Counted from the stretch's first letter, positions 34,548 to 43,853 are shown. The stretch: 64,000 nucleotides of DNA from an uncultured Microbacterium sp. (GCF_900078385.1 NZ_FLQR01000006.1:62001-126000), one strand, 5' to 3'. Made by a program: numbers and translations. The notes: a model not told the origin generated them from the sequence alone.

Positions 34548-36644
34548 ATGAGCACGACACCAGCGTTCGAGAGCGTCTACCGGCACGGGTATGCGCGGGT
34601 CGCGGCCTGCACGATCCCCGTCGCGATCGCCGACCCGCAGGCGAACGCGGATGCCGTGCTCACCGCCGCGCGCGCGTGCCAGGACGACGGCGTCGCCGTG
34701 GCCGTCTTCCCGGAGCTGTGCCTCACGGGCTACTCGATCGAGGACCTCGTCATGCAGGACCCCGTGCTCGAGGCCGTCGAGGCGGCTCTCCTGCGCATCG
34801 CGCGGGAGAGCGAGGACCTGCGCACCCTGCTCATCGTCGGCGCGCCGCTGCGCCACGGGAATCGTCTCTACAACTGCGCCGTCGTCATCCACCGGGGTGA
34901 GGTGATCGGCATCGCCCCGAAGTCGTACCTCCCCACCTATCGCGAGTTCTACGAGCACCGCTGGTACGCCGCCGGCGACGACCTGCGCGGAGAGTGGTTC
35001 GATCGCGGCGAGCTGTCGGCGCCGTTCGGCCCCGATCTGATCTTCCAGGCCGTGGATCTGCCCGACCTCCGTGTGCACGCCGAGGTCTGCGAGGACGTCT
35101 GGGTGCCCGTTCCGCCGTCCTCCCGGGCCGCACTCGCCGGCGCCACGGTGCTCGTGAATCTCTCCGGCAGCCCCATCACGATCGCCCGCGCCGAGGACCG
35201 CAGGACCCTCTGCCTGTCGCAGTCGATGCGCTGCCTCTCCGCCTACGTCTACGCCGCCGCCGGGCAGGGCGAGTCCACCAACGACGTGTCGTGGGACGGG
35301 CAGACGATGATCTACGAGGTGGGCAACCTCCTCGCGGAGACCGAGCGGTTCCCCGATGGGCCGCGCCGCGCCGTCGCCGACGTCGACCTCGACCGGATCC
35401 GCCAGGATCGCCTCCGGCAGGGCACGTTCGACGACAACCGGCGGTCTCTCGGCATCCGCACCGAGACCATCGACGCGGACTTCCGCACCGTCTCGTTCAC
35501 GCTCGACCCGCCGACCGCCGACATCGGGCTGCGGCGGCCCGTCGACCGCTTCCCGTTCGTCCCCGACGACCCGGCGCGCCTGGACCAGGACTGCTACGAG
35601 GCCTTCAACATCCAGGTGTCCGGCCTCGAGCAGCGGATGCGGGCCATCGGCTCCCCGAAGCCGGTCATCGGCGTCTCCGGCGGACTCGACTCCACGCACG
35701 CCCTCCTCGTCGTGGCGCGCGCCATGGACCGGATGGGCCGGCCGCGCAGCGACATCCTGGCGTACACGATGCCCGGATTCGCGACGAGCGAGCACACCAA
35801 GTCCAACGCGATCGCCCTCGCCGAGGCCATCGGCGCGACGATCTCGACGATCGACATCCGGCCCACCGCGACGCAGATCCTGGAGGGGATCGGCCACCCG
35901 TTCGCCGACGGCGAGCCGGTCTACGACGTGACCTTCGAGAACGTGCAGGCCGGCGTCCGCACCGACTTCCTCTTCCGGCTCGCGAATCAGAACGGCGGCT
36001 TCGTCGTCGGCACCTCCGACCTCTCCGAGCTCGCGCTGGGCTGGGCCACCTACGGGGTCGGCGACCACATGAGCCACTACGCCGTCAACGCGGGGGTTCC
36101 GAAGACGCTCATCCAGCACGTCATCCGGTGGGTGATCGCGCACAGCTCCGATGAGGAGTCGGGCACGTCGCTGACGGATGCCGCGAAGTCGGTGCTGCAG
36201 TCGGTGCTGGACACCGAGATCAGCCCGGAGCTGGTGCCCGCGGATCAAGACGGCAAGACGCAGTCGACGCAGGACACGATCGGCCCGTACGCGCTGCACG
36301 ACTTCACGCTGTTCCACGTGCTGCGCTACGGCCTCCGCCCGTCGAAGATCGCGTTCCTGGCGGAGAAGGCGTGGTCCGACGCGGATGCCGGGGCCTGGCC
36401 GCCGGGCTTCCCCGCGGACGAGCACTACGCCTACGACCGTGCCGAGATCGTGCGCTGGCTGCAGGTGTTCCTCACGCGCTATTTCGCTTTCGCGCAGTTC
36501 AAGCGCTCCGCGATCCCCAACGGGCCGAAGGTGTCGCCCGCGGGGTCGCTCTCGCCGCGCGGCGACTGGCGCGCCCCGTCGGACGGCAACGCGAACGCCT
36601 GGCTGGCCGAGCTGAAGGCGGCTCTGCCCGACCTCGTGGACTGA
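34548..36644 (+). CDS. nadE: Glutamine-dependent NAD+ synthetase
   Basis: NadE amidates nicotinate adenine dinucleotide to NAD+. The 698-residue enzyme joins a nitrilase-type glutaminase (E in FPELCLTGYS near 55, K in APKSYLPTYREFYE near 125, nucleophile C in AEVCEDVW near 181) to an ammonia-dependent synthetase with PP-loop GVSGGLDST near 375 and LSELALGWATYGVGDH. This two-domain long form is normal in actinobacteria. Confidence 0.97.
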   Translation: MSTTPAFESVYRHGYARVAACTIPVAIADPQANADAVLTAARACQDDGVAVAVFPELCLTGYSIEDLVMQDPVLEAVEAALLRIARESEDLRTLLIVGAPLRHGNRLYNCAVVIHRGEVIGIAPKSYLPTYREFYEHRWYAAGDDLRGEWFDRGELSAPFGPDLIFQAVDLPDLRVHAEVCEDVWVPVPPSSRAALAGATVLVNLSGSPITIARAEDRRTLCLSQSMRCLSAYVYAAAGQGESTNDVSWDGQTMIYEVGNLLAETERFPDGPRRAVADVDLDRIRQDRLRQGTFDDNRRSLGIRTETIDADFRTVSFTLDPPTADIGLRRPVDRFPFVPDDPARLDQDCYEAFNIQVSGLEQRMRAIGSPKPVIGVSGGLDSTHALLVVARAMDRMGRPRSDILAYTMPGFATSEHTKSNAIALAEAIGATISTIDIRPTATQILEGIGHPFADGEPVYDVTFENVQAGVRTDFLFRLANQNGGFVVGTSDLSELALGWATYGVGDHMSHYAVNAGVPKTLIQHVIRWVIAHSSDEESGTSLTDAAKSVLQSVLDTEISPELVPADQDGKTQSTQDTIGPYALHDFTLFHVLRYGLRPSKIAFLAEKAWSDADAGAWPPGFPADEHYAYDRAEIVRWLQVFLTRYFAFAQFKRSAIPNGPKVSPAGSLSPRGDWRAPSDGNANAWLAELKAALPDLVD

Positions 36645-36647
36645 CCG

Positions 36648-37235
36648 TCAGGCGGTGGGGAGCAGGCCGTAGGCCAGCGTGATGACCCACCCGTCGCGCG
36701 ACGCGTCGACGAGCCCGTACTTCATGGTGCGGTCGGGCAGCCAGCCGCGGTGCCGGCCGGCGTCGAGGCGCACATGATCCGGGGCGACGCGCACGCCGCG
36801 CCCGTCGGCCTCGAGGACGGCCTGCACGCGCACCCAGTGCTGCAGCAGGTCGCTCATGTTGTTCTCGTCGAACAGGTGCGAGTGCTTCTTCATCTGCCGC
36901 ACGTCGGCGTCCTCGGGATGCAGGTCGCGGATGTCGATGCCCAGGGGGAGCCCCGGATCGCAGATGGCGACGACCGTCGCGGCGCGGAAGCTGGCCGTCA
37001 CGATCGCGATCGGGAGCTCCGCACCGTCACGGGAGGCGATGAGACGCGTGTGGTAGCCGAACCCGCGAGGCGCTTCGCGCTCGATCTTGATGTCGGTGGG
37101 CTCGCACCGCAGCTGGGCCGCGATCAGCTCCTTCGCGATGATGCGCCGGCGGTCGTGCACCGTCGTCCCCGGGTCCCACCCGAGTCGCGCCGAAATGCCC
37201 TCGGGCGTGTCCAGAAGAACCGTCTGCAGAGTCAT
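36648..37235 (-). CDS. 4'-Phosphopantetheinyl-transferase-like protein, atypical motif
   Basis: The 195-residue protein resembles the 4'-phosphopantetheinyl transferase superfamily: GIDIRD (D101) and a later helix HWVRVQAVLEADGRG matching the place of the usual W-x-x-K-E-A motif. The Lys and metal-binding Glu are replaced (V137 and Q138), so catalytic activity is uncertain. The core also has RRIIAKELIAAQL and a GFGYHTRLIAS segment. The ATG at 37235 follows GGGAGA. It lies convergent with nadE. It could still activate a carrier protein with altered metal binding. Confidence 0.7.
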   Translation of the reverse strand: MTLQTVLLDTPEGISARLGWDPGTTVHDRRRIIAKELIAAQLRCEPTDIKIEREAPRGFGYHTRLIASRDGAELPIAIVTASFRAATVVAICDPGLPLGIDIRDLHPEDADVRQMKKHSHLFDENNMSDLLQHWVRVQAVLEADGRGVRVAPDHVRLDAGRHRGWLPDRTMKYGLVDASRDGWVITLAYGLLPTA

Positions 37236-37329
37236 GTCTCTCCCTCGTCCGACCTTCCCCCATCTTGGCCCACCTGCGCCGTCCACGGGGAGCCGCACCG
37301 GCCGTGCCTAACCCTGGGAGGATGGAGGG

Positions 37330-37887
37330 GTGAAACTGCTCGTCGCCGCCCTCGAGTCCGAACTGTCCGCCTTCCCGGAATCCCTGGACGGCTTCGACCG
37401 GCTCGTCACGGGTCCCGGCAAGCTGCAGGCCACCCACGCGCTCACCCGGGCGCTCGACGCCGGCGAGTACGACGAGGTGCTGGTCGTCGGCACGGCAGGC
37501 GCGGTCGACCGCGGGACGATCGGCGTCCACGAGGTCACCGCGGCGATCCAGCACGACGTGTCGGACATCGACGGCATCGCCGGCCAGCACGTCTCGCTCC
37601 CGTCGCAGGTCTCGACCGGCGCCGGCGGAGGCGCGATCATCGCAACGGGAGACCACTTCGTCGACGACGCGGCGACGGTGTCCGCCATCCGCGCTCTGGG
37701 CGGGACGCTCGTTGACATGGAGACCTACGCGTACATCTGGGTCGCCGGGCAGTTCGACGTCCGCATCCGCGTGCTCAAGGCGGTCTCGGACAACGCGCAG
37801 GATGACGCGATCACGGATTGGCGCGCGGCCGTCGCGGCGTGCAGCGTGCAGCTGCGCGACCGCGTGCGCGAGCTCTACGGGGTCTGA
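37330..37887 (+). CDS. Nucleosidase (MTA/SAH nucleosidase-like)
   Basis: The 185-residue product is a short nucleoside phosphorylase-fold protein: LLVAALESEL, a VTGPGKLQATHAL loop, VVGTAGAV, the substrate-binding DMETYAYIW and the catalytic Asp in VSDNAQDD. It likely cleaves methylthioadenosine, S-adenosylhomocysteine or a related nucleoside. It is about 45 residues shorter than classical MtnN. The GTG start has GGAGG upstream. Confidence 0.82.
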   Translation: MKLLVAALESELSAFPESLDGFDRLVTGPGKLQATHALTRALDAGEYDEVLVVGTAGAVDRGTIGVHEVTAAIQHDVSDIDGIAGQHVSLPSQVSTGAGGGAIIATGDHFVDDAATVSAIRALGGTLVDMETYAYIWVAGQFDVRIRVLKAVSDNAQDDAITDWRAAVAACSVQLRDRVRELYGV

Positions 37888-37908
37888 CGCCGTCGACGCG
37901 TCCGGGAC

Positions 37909-38088
37909 TCAGTCCTCGCTCCGGCGGAACAGCATCCGGATGACGAGGAAGACCACGAGAGCCACGATCGCGACCATGCCCAGCTTGGCGACGAACCACA
38001 TGAGCCTGAAGATCACGTCGACGAGGAACCAGGCGATGACGACGGCGACGACGACGCCGACGACCGTCCAGAGGCTGTTGCGGGTCAT
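37909..38088 (-). CDS. Small two-helix membrane protein (59 aa)
   Basis: A 59-codon ORF encodes a hydrophobic peptide with two likely transmembrane stretches (WTVVGVVVAVVIAWFLVDVIF and MVAIVALVVFLVIRMLF) and a charged tail RRSED. The ATG follows a -10 hexamer TAGGCT (38095-38100) by 6 bp. It is convergent with the nucleosidase. I recognise no function; similar small membrane proteins are common in Microbacteriaceae. Confidence 0.7.
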   Translation of the reverse strand: MTRNSLWTVVGVVVAVVIAWFLVDVIFRLMWFVAKLGMVAIVALVVFLVIRMLFRRSED

Positions 38089-38094
38089 GCTCTC

Positions 38095-38100
38095 AGCCTA
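38095..38100 (-). promoter_or_regulatory. -10 element of the small membrane protein gene
   Basis: TAGGCT on the minus strand ends 6 bp before the ATG at 38088, with no ribosome-binding site in the gap. Confidence 0.45.
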
Positions 38101-38123
38101 GGAGAGCGCCGCCGCTACCCGCG

Positions 38124-38993
38124 TCACGGCCGGTACGGGGACACCGCCCAGGTGAGAGCGGCGAGCGTGCGCTGACCGGCGACCGAGGGGTGGAAGTAGT
38201 CCTTCGTCGAGATGTCGGCCTTCGCGAACGCGTAGTTCGCGACGGCGTAGCCGTCGAACAGGCAGCGCGCGGTGGCGGCGCACGCGGCGGCGAGAGCGTC
38301 GTTGTATTCGTTCACCCGCTGCTGCACGGCGTCGCGCCGCTGGACGTCTGCGGCCGCCGTGCTGGTGGGCTTGGCGAGCATCGAATCGCAGAAGCCGAAC
38401 GCCGCCCACGCGATGCGCGCGCTCAGACTGGACTTGTTCAGCTCCCACAGGCGCTTGAGATTCGGGATGCTGGCGACGAAGATCTGCGGCTGCGCGGCGC
38501 CGGCGGACAGCGTCGCGAGCGTCGTCTGCACGCTCCCCGCGAAGGATGCCGTCGTCGTCATGCCGGCGACGTCGTCGGCGCACGCATCATTGGCGCCGAT
38601 CTCGATCGTCACGTACTGCGCGCGCTGGGCGACCGCCCAGCGCGCCTGCCCGGGCAGGTCGGCGGCCACGGCGCCCGGGACGGCGTCGTTGTACGCGGTG
38701 AGCGAGGTCCCCTGCGCGCGCAGGCGCGTCGCGTGCGACGCGACCGTGGAGTTCGAGCCGGTGGACCAGCTGTTCGAGGGGCACACGAGAAGCAGCGAGC
38801 ACGTCATGCTCGCCTGCGTGATCGAGTCGCCGAGCGCCGCCATGCGCGTCGGCAGGGGCAGGGCGGCCGTGGCGGGTGCGGCGGCGAGCAGGCCGCCCAC
38901 GAGGACGACGGCCGCGGTGGCGGCCGCCAGGGTGCGGCGCACGCGCGTCGACAGGACGGACGGGGTGCGGTGCACCCGGGCGGACAGAGGCAT
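38124..38993 (-). CDS. Secreted SGNH/GDSL hydrolase
   Basis: The 289-residue product has a Sec signal peptide (basic start, hydrophobic core, cleavage near AAPATAA at about 45) and an SGNH esterase domain: block I GDSIT, block III IGANDACADD and block V DYFHPSVAGQ. Several cysteines suggest disulfides in the secreted enzyme. It likely hydrolyses ester bonds of lipids or acetylated sugars outside the cell. The ATG at 38993 follows GGAG; the longer in-frame start reaches into a repeat region and is rejected. Confidence 0.9.
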   Translation of the reverse strand: MPLSARVHRTPSVLSTRVRRTLAAATAAVVLVGGLLAAAPATAALPLPTRMAALGDSITQASMTCSLLLVCPSNSWSTGSNSTVASHATRLRAQGTSLTAYNDAVPGAVAADLPGQARWAVAQRAQYVTIEIGANDACADDVAGMTTTASFAGSVQTTLATLSAGAAQPQIFVASIPNLKRLWELNKSSLSARIAWAAFGFCDSMLAKPTSTAAADVQRRDAVQQRVNEYNDALAAACAATARCLFDGYAVANYAFAKADISTKDYFHPSVAGQRTLAALTWAVSPYRP

Positions 38994-39129
38994 GAGCGGC
39001 TCCAAACACGACAGCGTGTCGGGACGTGGCCCGCCCCGGGTTGGCGCCGACGCTACACCCGGCCGCGCGCGCCCGGATAGGAGGTGCGCTGCGGGCCGCG
39101 GCCGCTGGCGTACCCTCGCCGTCCCGCGG

Positions 39130-39262
39130 TTCGCCCGCGGCGAAAAGCGAGTCAGGCGCCCGACCACCCGCCATTCGACGCGGATGAACGACCAGTCCGC
39201 GCGTCGTCCGCGCCGAAACGCGGGTCAGAGGCGCGCCGGCCCACCATTCGGCGCGGATGAAA
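39130..39262 (-). repeat. Two imperfect palindromic repeats, locus C
   Basis: Two diverged copies of a roughly 58-bp imperfect palindrome lie at about 39130-39187 and 39204-39262, inside the 322-bp gap between the SGNH hydrolase and sbcC. Each has arms related to TTCGCCCGCGGCGAA and ACCCGCCATTCG, in inverse orientation to the copies at 47.6-48.1 kb and 57.8 kb. I see no gene in this gap. Confidence 0.65.
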
Positions 39263-39315
39263 CTCTTCGGCGCGCACGCGGACGGCGCACCGCGGAGCGC
39301 CGCCGCGTGCCGGCG

Positions 39316-42315
39316 CTAGCGGAGCCCGGGGGCGTCCGCCACGGCATCCTGGCGGATGATGCTCGGCCCCTCCGCGGTCGCCGTGACGACGAGCTGCGCG
39401 GGCAGCTGCTCCTTCATCGCCTCGACGTGGCTGATGACGCCCACGGTCCGTCCGCCCGCGCGCAGTTCGTCGAGCGTGCGCATCGCGAGGTCGAGCGTCT
39501 CGGGATCGAGCGACCCGAATCCCTCGTCGACGAACAGGGTGTCCAGCCGCAACCCGCCCGCGCGGTTCGTGACGACCTCGGCGAGTCCGAGGGCGAGTGC
39601 GAGCGACGCCAGGAAGGTCTCACCGCCGGAGAGGGACTGCGGCGAGCGGCGGAGACCGGTGTGCGCGTCGAGCACATCGATGCCGAGCCCGGAGGCGGCG
39701 TTGCGGGCCTGCCGCGCGTCGGAGTGGTGGAGCGAGTAGCGCCCCGACGACATCTCCGACAGACGGAGGTTCGCCGCGGCGACGATCTCCTCGAGTTCCG
39801 CCGCGAGGACGAAGGTCTCGAGGTCCATCTTCATCGTGTTGGGCGCGCGGCCCGCGACGGTGTCGGCGAGGCGCGTGACGGCGGCGGCGTCGTCGGCGAT
39901 CGCCGCGACATCGGCGTAGGCGGCATCCGTCCGCTCGAGCAGGCCGCGGAGGGTGTCGACGGTGTTCTGCGCGTCTTGCTGCGCCGCGATCGCGCCGGCG
40001 CGAGCGGTGTCGGCGGCCGTCGCCGCGGCCTCGGACGCCGCGAGGTCGGGCGCCTCGACGACGTCCACGATCTCGAGCTCCAGGCTGAGCAGTCGTGCGC
40101 GCGTGGCCGTCAGGGCCGCCGCGTGCGCGGCGACGCGAGCGTCGACGGCGGCGTGCTCGGCGGCGTCGAGGAGCGCGTCGGACGCCTCGGCGACGGAATC
40201 GAACACGGATGCCGCGAGGCCGGCGTCGCGGTCGGCGACGGCGGTCGCGAGGGCGCGGCCCTGCTCCTCGGCGCGCTCGCGGGCGGTGAGGCAGGCGCGC
40301 GCGAGGTCGCGCCGGGCACGGGCCTCGGCCACCCGCTCGGCGACCGTGTCGTGGGTCCCGCGCGCGGCGCGCACGTCGGCGCGGAGGGCGGCGGCGGCCG
40401 CGCGGAGCCCGGCGACGGCGGCGGTGCCGTCCGCGTGCAGCGCGTCGAGGGTGCCCCGGGCCGTGCGCGCGGCCTCGTCGAGCTGCGCGAGCTCGGCGAG
40501 CTGCACGTCGAGGCGCCCCACCCGGGTGTCCGCGTCGGCGGCGTCCCGGACCTCCGCCTCGGTCGCGGCGAGGCGCGCCCCGAGGTCGTCGGCGTCGGCG
40601 CCCCCCGCGCGGGCGGTCGCGTCGGCCAGCCGGTCGCGTGCGCTCTTGGCGGCCTCCCCCGTCGTGCGCGCGGCCTCGGCCGCGGCGTCGCGGGTGGCTT
40701 CGGCTGCCGCGAGGTCGTCGTCGGTGACGGGCTCGGCGGACACCGCGGCCGGCTGCGGGTGGTCGACCGCTCCGCAGACGCTGCAGGGCTGCCCGTCGAC
40801 GAGCTCAGCGGCGAGCTCGCCGGCGCGACCGGCCAGCCGCCGCTGCAGGAGGGCGGTCACGGCGTCCGCGGCCCGGCCGGCGTCGCCGCTGCGGCGGGCG
40901 TACTCGACCTCGGCGCGCGCGGCCTCTTCGGCGAGTGGCGCGGCCTCCTGCGCCGCCGCGAGCCGATCGCGCAGGGCGGTGCGCCGCTCGCGGAGATCTG
41001 TCAGACGTGCGGCGACGGCCGCGTCCTCCTGACGCTGCGCGGTCAACCGCTCCCGCTCGGCCGGCACGAGTGCCCGCTGTTCGTCGATCGTCGCGATCTC
41101 CTGCGCGCGCGCGGCCACGTCGGCCTCGCGCGCCGCCAGGTCCGCCTCCGTCCGGACGAGGTCGCGCTCGGCCTGTTCGGCCGCGCCCCAGACGGCCAGG
41201 TCGCCGGTGAGCTCCTCGATCAGGGCGACGAGATCGTCGGCCGCGTCGCCGCCGGCGGCGATCCATTCGGCGTCGGCGGCATCGCGCACGGAGCGTGCGG
41301 CCGACGCCGCCTGCTCCGCGCGGGTCGCCGCTGCCATGCTCGCCCGCAGCGCCTCGGCCGCCCGCGCCCGCTCGAGCCGGGTGCGCTCGTCGGCGATGCG
41401 CGGCGCGTCGTCCTCGAGCAGCGCGAGCTCGGCGCGCGCGGCGACGAGGTCGCCGAGCGTCTTGGCGCGCGCGACGAGCGCCGCGTGCGCGTCGGCGGCT
41501 GCCGCCGCCGCGGCATCCGCGCGCTGTCGCTCGGTCGTCCTCTGCTCGACGTGGTATTCGGCGCGCTGCAGCGCGAGGTCGGCGGCGGCCCGCCGGCCGG
41601 CGAGGTCGAGTCCCTCGGGACGCTCCGCCTCTCCGCCGAGTGCGCGCTCGTCGATGAGCCGTTCCGCGACGTCGAGGAACGTGCGCGCGCGTTCGCCCGC
41701 ACCGTCCAGTCGTCGCTGCGCGTCGCGACGCCGCTCCTCCAGGTCGTCCTTGTACTGCTCGAAGCGCCGCGTCCCGAAGAGGGTCCGCAACAGGGTCTGC
41801 CGGTCGCCGGCGGAGGCCAGCAGGAAGCGGGAGAACCGGTTCTGCGCCAGGAGGATGACCTGCTGGAACTGCTGCGCGTTGAGGCCCAGGATGCCGTCGA
41901 GCAGCTGCGCGACATCGCGCGGCTTGGCCGCACGGCCCACCCAGACCCCGTCGACCAGTTCCTCGAGTTCGGCCCGGGTCGGCTCGGTGGTCACGCCGAC
42001 GCCGCGCTTGGCGGGGCGGTCGTACTCGGGGGCGCGGGCGACGCGCCAGCGGGTCTCGCCGACCGTGAACTCGAGGCGCACCTCGGTGGGGTCGCCGAGC
42101 GCGCAGTGATCGCTGCGCAGGCGGCGTTCGCCGCCGTCGTACCGCGGCACCGAGCCGTACAGCGCGAAGCTCACGCCGTCCAGGATGCTGGACTTGCCGG
42201 CGCCCGTGCGCCCGGAGATGAGGAACACGCCGTCGCCGGCGAACGCGTCGAAGTCGACGGTCTGCGTCGCGCGGAACGGCCCGAACCCGGTGAGCTCGAG
42301 TCGATGCAGCTTCAC
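39316..42315 (-). CDS. sbcC: Exonuclease subunit SbcC
   Basis: SbcC is the SMC-like ATPase partner of SbcD, cleaving DNA ends and hairpins. The 999-residue protein has Walker A SGRTGAGKSSILDG near the N-terminus and long Ala/Arg/Glu-rich coiled coils. A zinc hook CSVC lies near residue 510, exactly mid-protein. The C-terminal lobe has ABC signature LSGGETFLASLALALGL and Walker B TLFVDEGFGSLD. The GTG at 42315 overlaps the sbcD stop by 4 bp (GTGA). Much longer in-frame extensions run through sbcD and are shadows. Confidence 0.96.
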   Translation of the reverse strand: MKLHRLELTGFGPFRATQTVDFDAFAGDGVFLISGRTGAGKSSILDGVSFALYGSVPRYDGGERRLRSDHCALGDPTEVRLEFTVGETRWRVARAPEYDRPAKRGVGVTTEPTRAELEELVDGVWVGRAAKPRDVAQLLDGILGLNAQQFQQVILLAQNRFSRFLLASAGDRQTLLRTLFGTRRFEQYKDDLEERRRDAQRRLDGAGERARTFLDVAERLIDERALGGEAERPEGLDLAGRRAAADLALQRAEYHVEQRTTERQRADAAAAAAADAHAALVARAKTLGDLVAARAELALLEDDAPRIADERTRLERARAAEALRASMAAATRAEQAASAARSVRDAADAEWIAAGGDAADDLVALIEELTGDLAVWGAAEQAERDLVRTEADLAAREADVAARAQEIATIDEQRALVPAERERLTAQRQEDAAVAARLTDLRERRTALRDRLAAAQEAAPLAEEAARAEVEYARRSGDAGRAADAVTALLQRRLAGRAGELAAELVDGQPCSVCGAVDHPQPAAVSAEPVTDDDLAAAEATRDAAAEAARTTGEAAKSARDRLADATARAGGADADDLGARLAATEAEVRDAADADTRVGRLDVQLAELAQLDEAARTARGTLDALHADGTAAVAGLRAAAAALRADVRAARGTHDTVAERVAEARARRDLARACLTARERAEEQGRALATAVADRDAGLAASVFDSVAEASDALLDAAEHAAVDARVAAHAAALTATRARLLSLELEIVDVVEAPDLAASEAAATAADTARAGAIAAQQDAQNTVDTLRGLLERTDAAYADVAAIADDAAAVTRLADTVAGRAPNTMKMDLETFVLAAELEEIVAAANLRLSEMSSGRYSLHHSDARQARNAASGLGIDVLDAHTGLRRSPQSLSGGETFLASLALALGLAEVVTNRAGGLRLDTLFVDEGFGSLDPETLDLAMRTLDELRAGGRTVGVISHVEAMKEQLPAQLVVTATAEGPSIIRQDAVADAPGLR

Positions 42316-43460
42316 GCGAGCGCCTCCACCCTCGTGCGCTCGTCCAGCACGTCGGCGAGCAGCTCGGCCTCGCGCTCCGAGGCCGCCTCCCCGTCGCGCA
42401 CGTGCTGCAGGAACGCATCCACGAGCTCCCGGTCGCTGCGCGCCGCCCGCACGCGGTCGACGTAGCTGCCGCCGGCGCGCTCCGGCACGACGGCCGGGGC
42501 GTGCACGACCTTCGCGCAGTACGGGAACCGGGCCTGCAGCCGGCGGAGCGGTTCGCGCTGCGGCAGGTCGTCGGTGTACTCCACCGAGACCCAGTCCTCG
42601 GCGTGCGCCGCGAAGCGGTCGTCGGTGAGGAGGTCTTCGAGCGGGGCCGTCAGCGTCACGAGCCGGCGCGGCACGGGCAGCTCGAGCCACGTGACGTCGC
42701 CGAGGCCCGACGCACCGAGGTCGACGAGCCAGCTGCCGCGGGGCTTCGATCCCTCGCCGAAGCTGTAGTGCAGGGGCGCGCCGGAGTAGCGGGCGTGCAG
42801 CGCGAGCTCCTGCCGGCCGTGGATGTGGCCGAGGGCCATGTAGTCGACGCCCTCGAAGCACGACCACGGCACGACGTCGAGTCCGCCCTGCTGGATGTCG
42901 CGCTCGAGCTGCGGCGTCGGCTCGACCTTCGCGGCGAAGCAGTGCGCGATCGCGACCGACCGCCCCGCGCGCTGCGCGAGGTCGGCGCGGACGAGGTCCA
43001 TGGCGTGGCCGAGCACCTCGGCCTGCGAGCGCGCGGCGGGCCACAGGTGGCGCAGCAGAGCGGGCTCCAGGAACGGGATGCCGTAGAAGTGCACCGGGCC
43101 GTCGGCATCCGCCACGGTGATGGGGGTCCCGATCGCCGCGGGATCGGTGAGCACGTGGATGCCGTCTCGGAGCAGTCCGGCCTGGAAGCCCAATCGGGCC
43201 GCGGAGTCGTGGTTGCCGCTCGTGACGATCACCTGCGCGCCCGTGTCGGCGAGCGCGCGCAGCGTGTCGGACAGCAGCGTGTAGCAGGCCGCCGCGGGGG
43301 CACCGGAGTCGAACACGTCACCCGCGACGATGACGACGTCGACGTTCTCGTCGCGCACCTGCCGCGTCAGCGTCTCCAGCACGCCGCGCAACGCATCGAG
43401 CGTGGAGTGACCGTGGAAGGTCCGCCCGATGTGCCAGTCGGAGGTGTGCAGGATGCGCAT
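42312..43460 (-). CDS. sbcD: Exonuclease subunit SbcD
   Basis: SbcD is the Mn2+-dependent nuclease of the SbcCD complex. The 382-residue product has the calcineurin-like phosphoesterase motifs DWHIG (D8, H10), AGDVFDSG, TSGNHDSA and ALGHIHGRQE. The ATG at 43460 is preceded by both GGAGG and a -10 hexamer TAGCGT at 43467-43472. Confidence 0.96.
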   Translation of the reverse strand: MRILHTSDWHIGRTFHGHSTLDALRGVLETLTRQVRDENVDVVIVAGDVFDSGAPAAACYTLLSDTLRALADTGAQVIVTSGNHDSAARLGFQAGLLRDGIHVLTDPAAIGTPITVADADGPVHFYGIPFLEPALLRHLWPAARSQAEVLGHAMDLVRADLAQRAGRSVAIAHCFAAKVEPTPQLERDIQQGGLDVVPWSCFEGVDYMALGHIHGRQELALHARYSGAPLHYSFGEGSKPRGSWLVDLGASGLGDVTWLELPVPRRLVTLTAPLEDLLTDDRFAAHAEDWVSVEYTDDLPQREPLRRLQARFPYCAKVVHAPAVVPERAGGSYVDRVRAARSDRELVDAFLQHVRDGEAASEREAELLADVLDERTRVEALA

Positions 43461-43466
43461 GCCTCC

Positions 43467-43472
43467 ACGCTA
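43467..43472 (-). promoter_or_regulatory. -10 element of sbcDC
   Basis: TAGCGT followed by GGAGGC and ATG. The 6-bp spacing fits leaderless initiation. The GGAGG may then be part of the initially transcribed region rather than a ribosome-binding site. Confidence 0.45.
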
Positions 43473-43519
43473 CGAGCGAGCCCCGACATCCTCTGCGAAG
43501 CGTGCGGCGCTCCCCCGGA

Positions 43520-43804
43520 TCAGGCCACGCGCGGGGCGTACCGGCCGGACTTCTCGGCCCGGGCGCGCGCCTTCGCGGCCTCCTCGTCGCGGTTCTTCGG
43601 CGGCGCCACGGCGACGAGGTCCTCGAGGAGGTGGTGCGTCGCGTGGGCGATCTCGGCGACCGCCCGGTCGAACGCCTCTTGATTGGCCTTCGACGGCTTG
43701 GTCGTGCCCGCGATCTTGCGGACGTACTGGAGGGCGGCGGCGTGCACCTCGTCGCCGGTCGCAGCCGGCTCGAAATTGTGCAGAGTATGGATGTTGCGGC
43801 ACAT
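43520..43804 (-). CDS. DUF2277 protein
   Basis: The 94-residue product begins MCRNIHTLHNFEP, the signature of DUF2277, and continues with KIAGTTKPSKANQEAFDRAV and a basic Lys/Arg tail. The role is unknown. The family is common in actinobacteria. The ATG follows TACCGT (43811-43816) by 6 bp. It is divergent from an alpha/beta hydrolase gene. Confidence 0.92.
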   Translation of the reverse strand: MCRNIHTLHNFEPAATGDEVHAAALQYVRKIAGTTKPSKANQEAFDRAVAEIAHATHHLLEDLVAVAPPKNRDEEAAKARARAEKSGRYAPRVA

Positions 43805-43810
43805 GCCTCC

Positions 43811-43853
43811 ACGGTACGACGAGCCCGCGCCGGACGACAGGCCCGGTTACGCT
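43811..43853. promoter_or_regulatory. Divergent -10 elements: DUF2277 and hydrolase genes
   Basis: TACCGT on the minus strand (43811-43816) ends 6 bp before the DUF2277 ATG. TACGCT on the plus strand (43848-43853) ends 6 bp before the hydrolase ATG. The whole divergent gap is 55 bp. Confidence 0.45.

Noticed and set aside
31055..34900. 1281-codon open frame antisense to the nuclease-helicase
   Set aside because: Same shadow effect; no recognisable motif, and it would run through the divergent nadE start.
38272..42465. 1397-codon frame antisense to the hydrolase and sbcC
   Set aside because: Crosses an intergenic repeat region and two real genes; low-complexity Arg/Gly/Val-rich protein.
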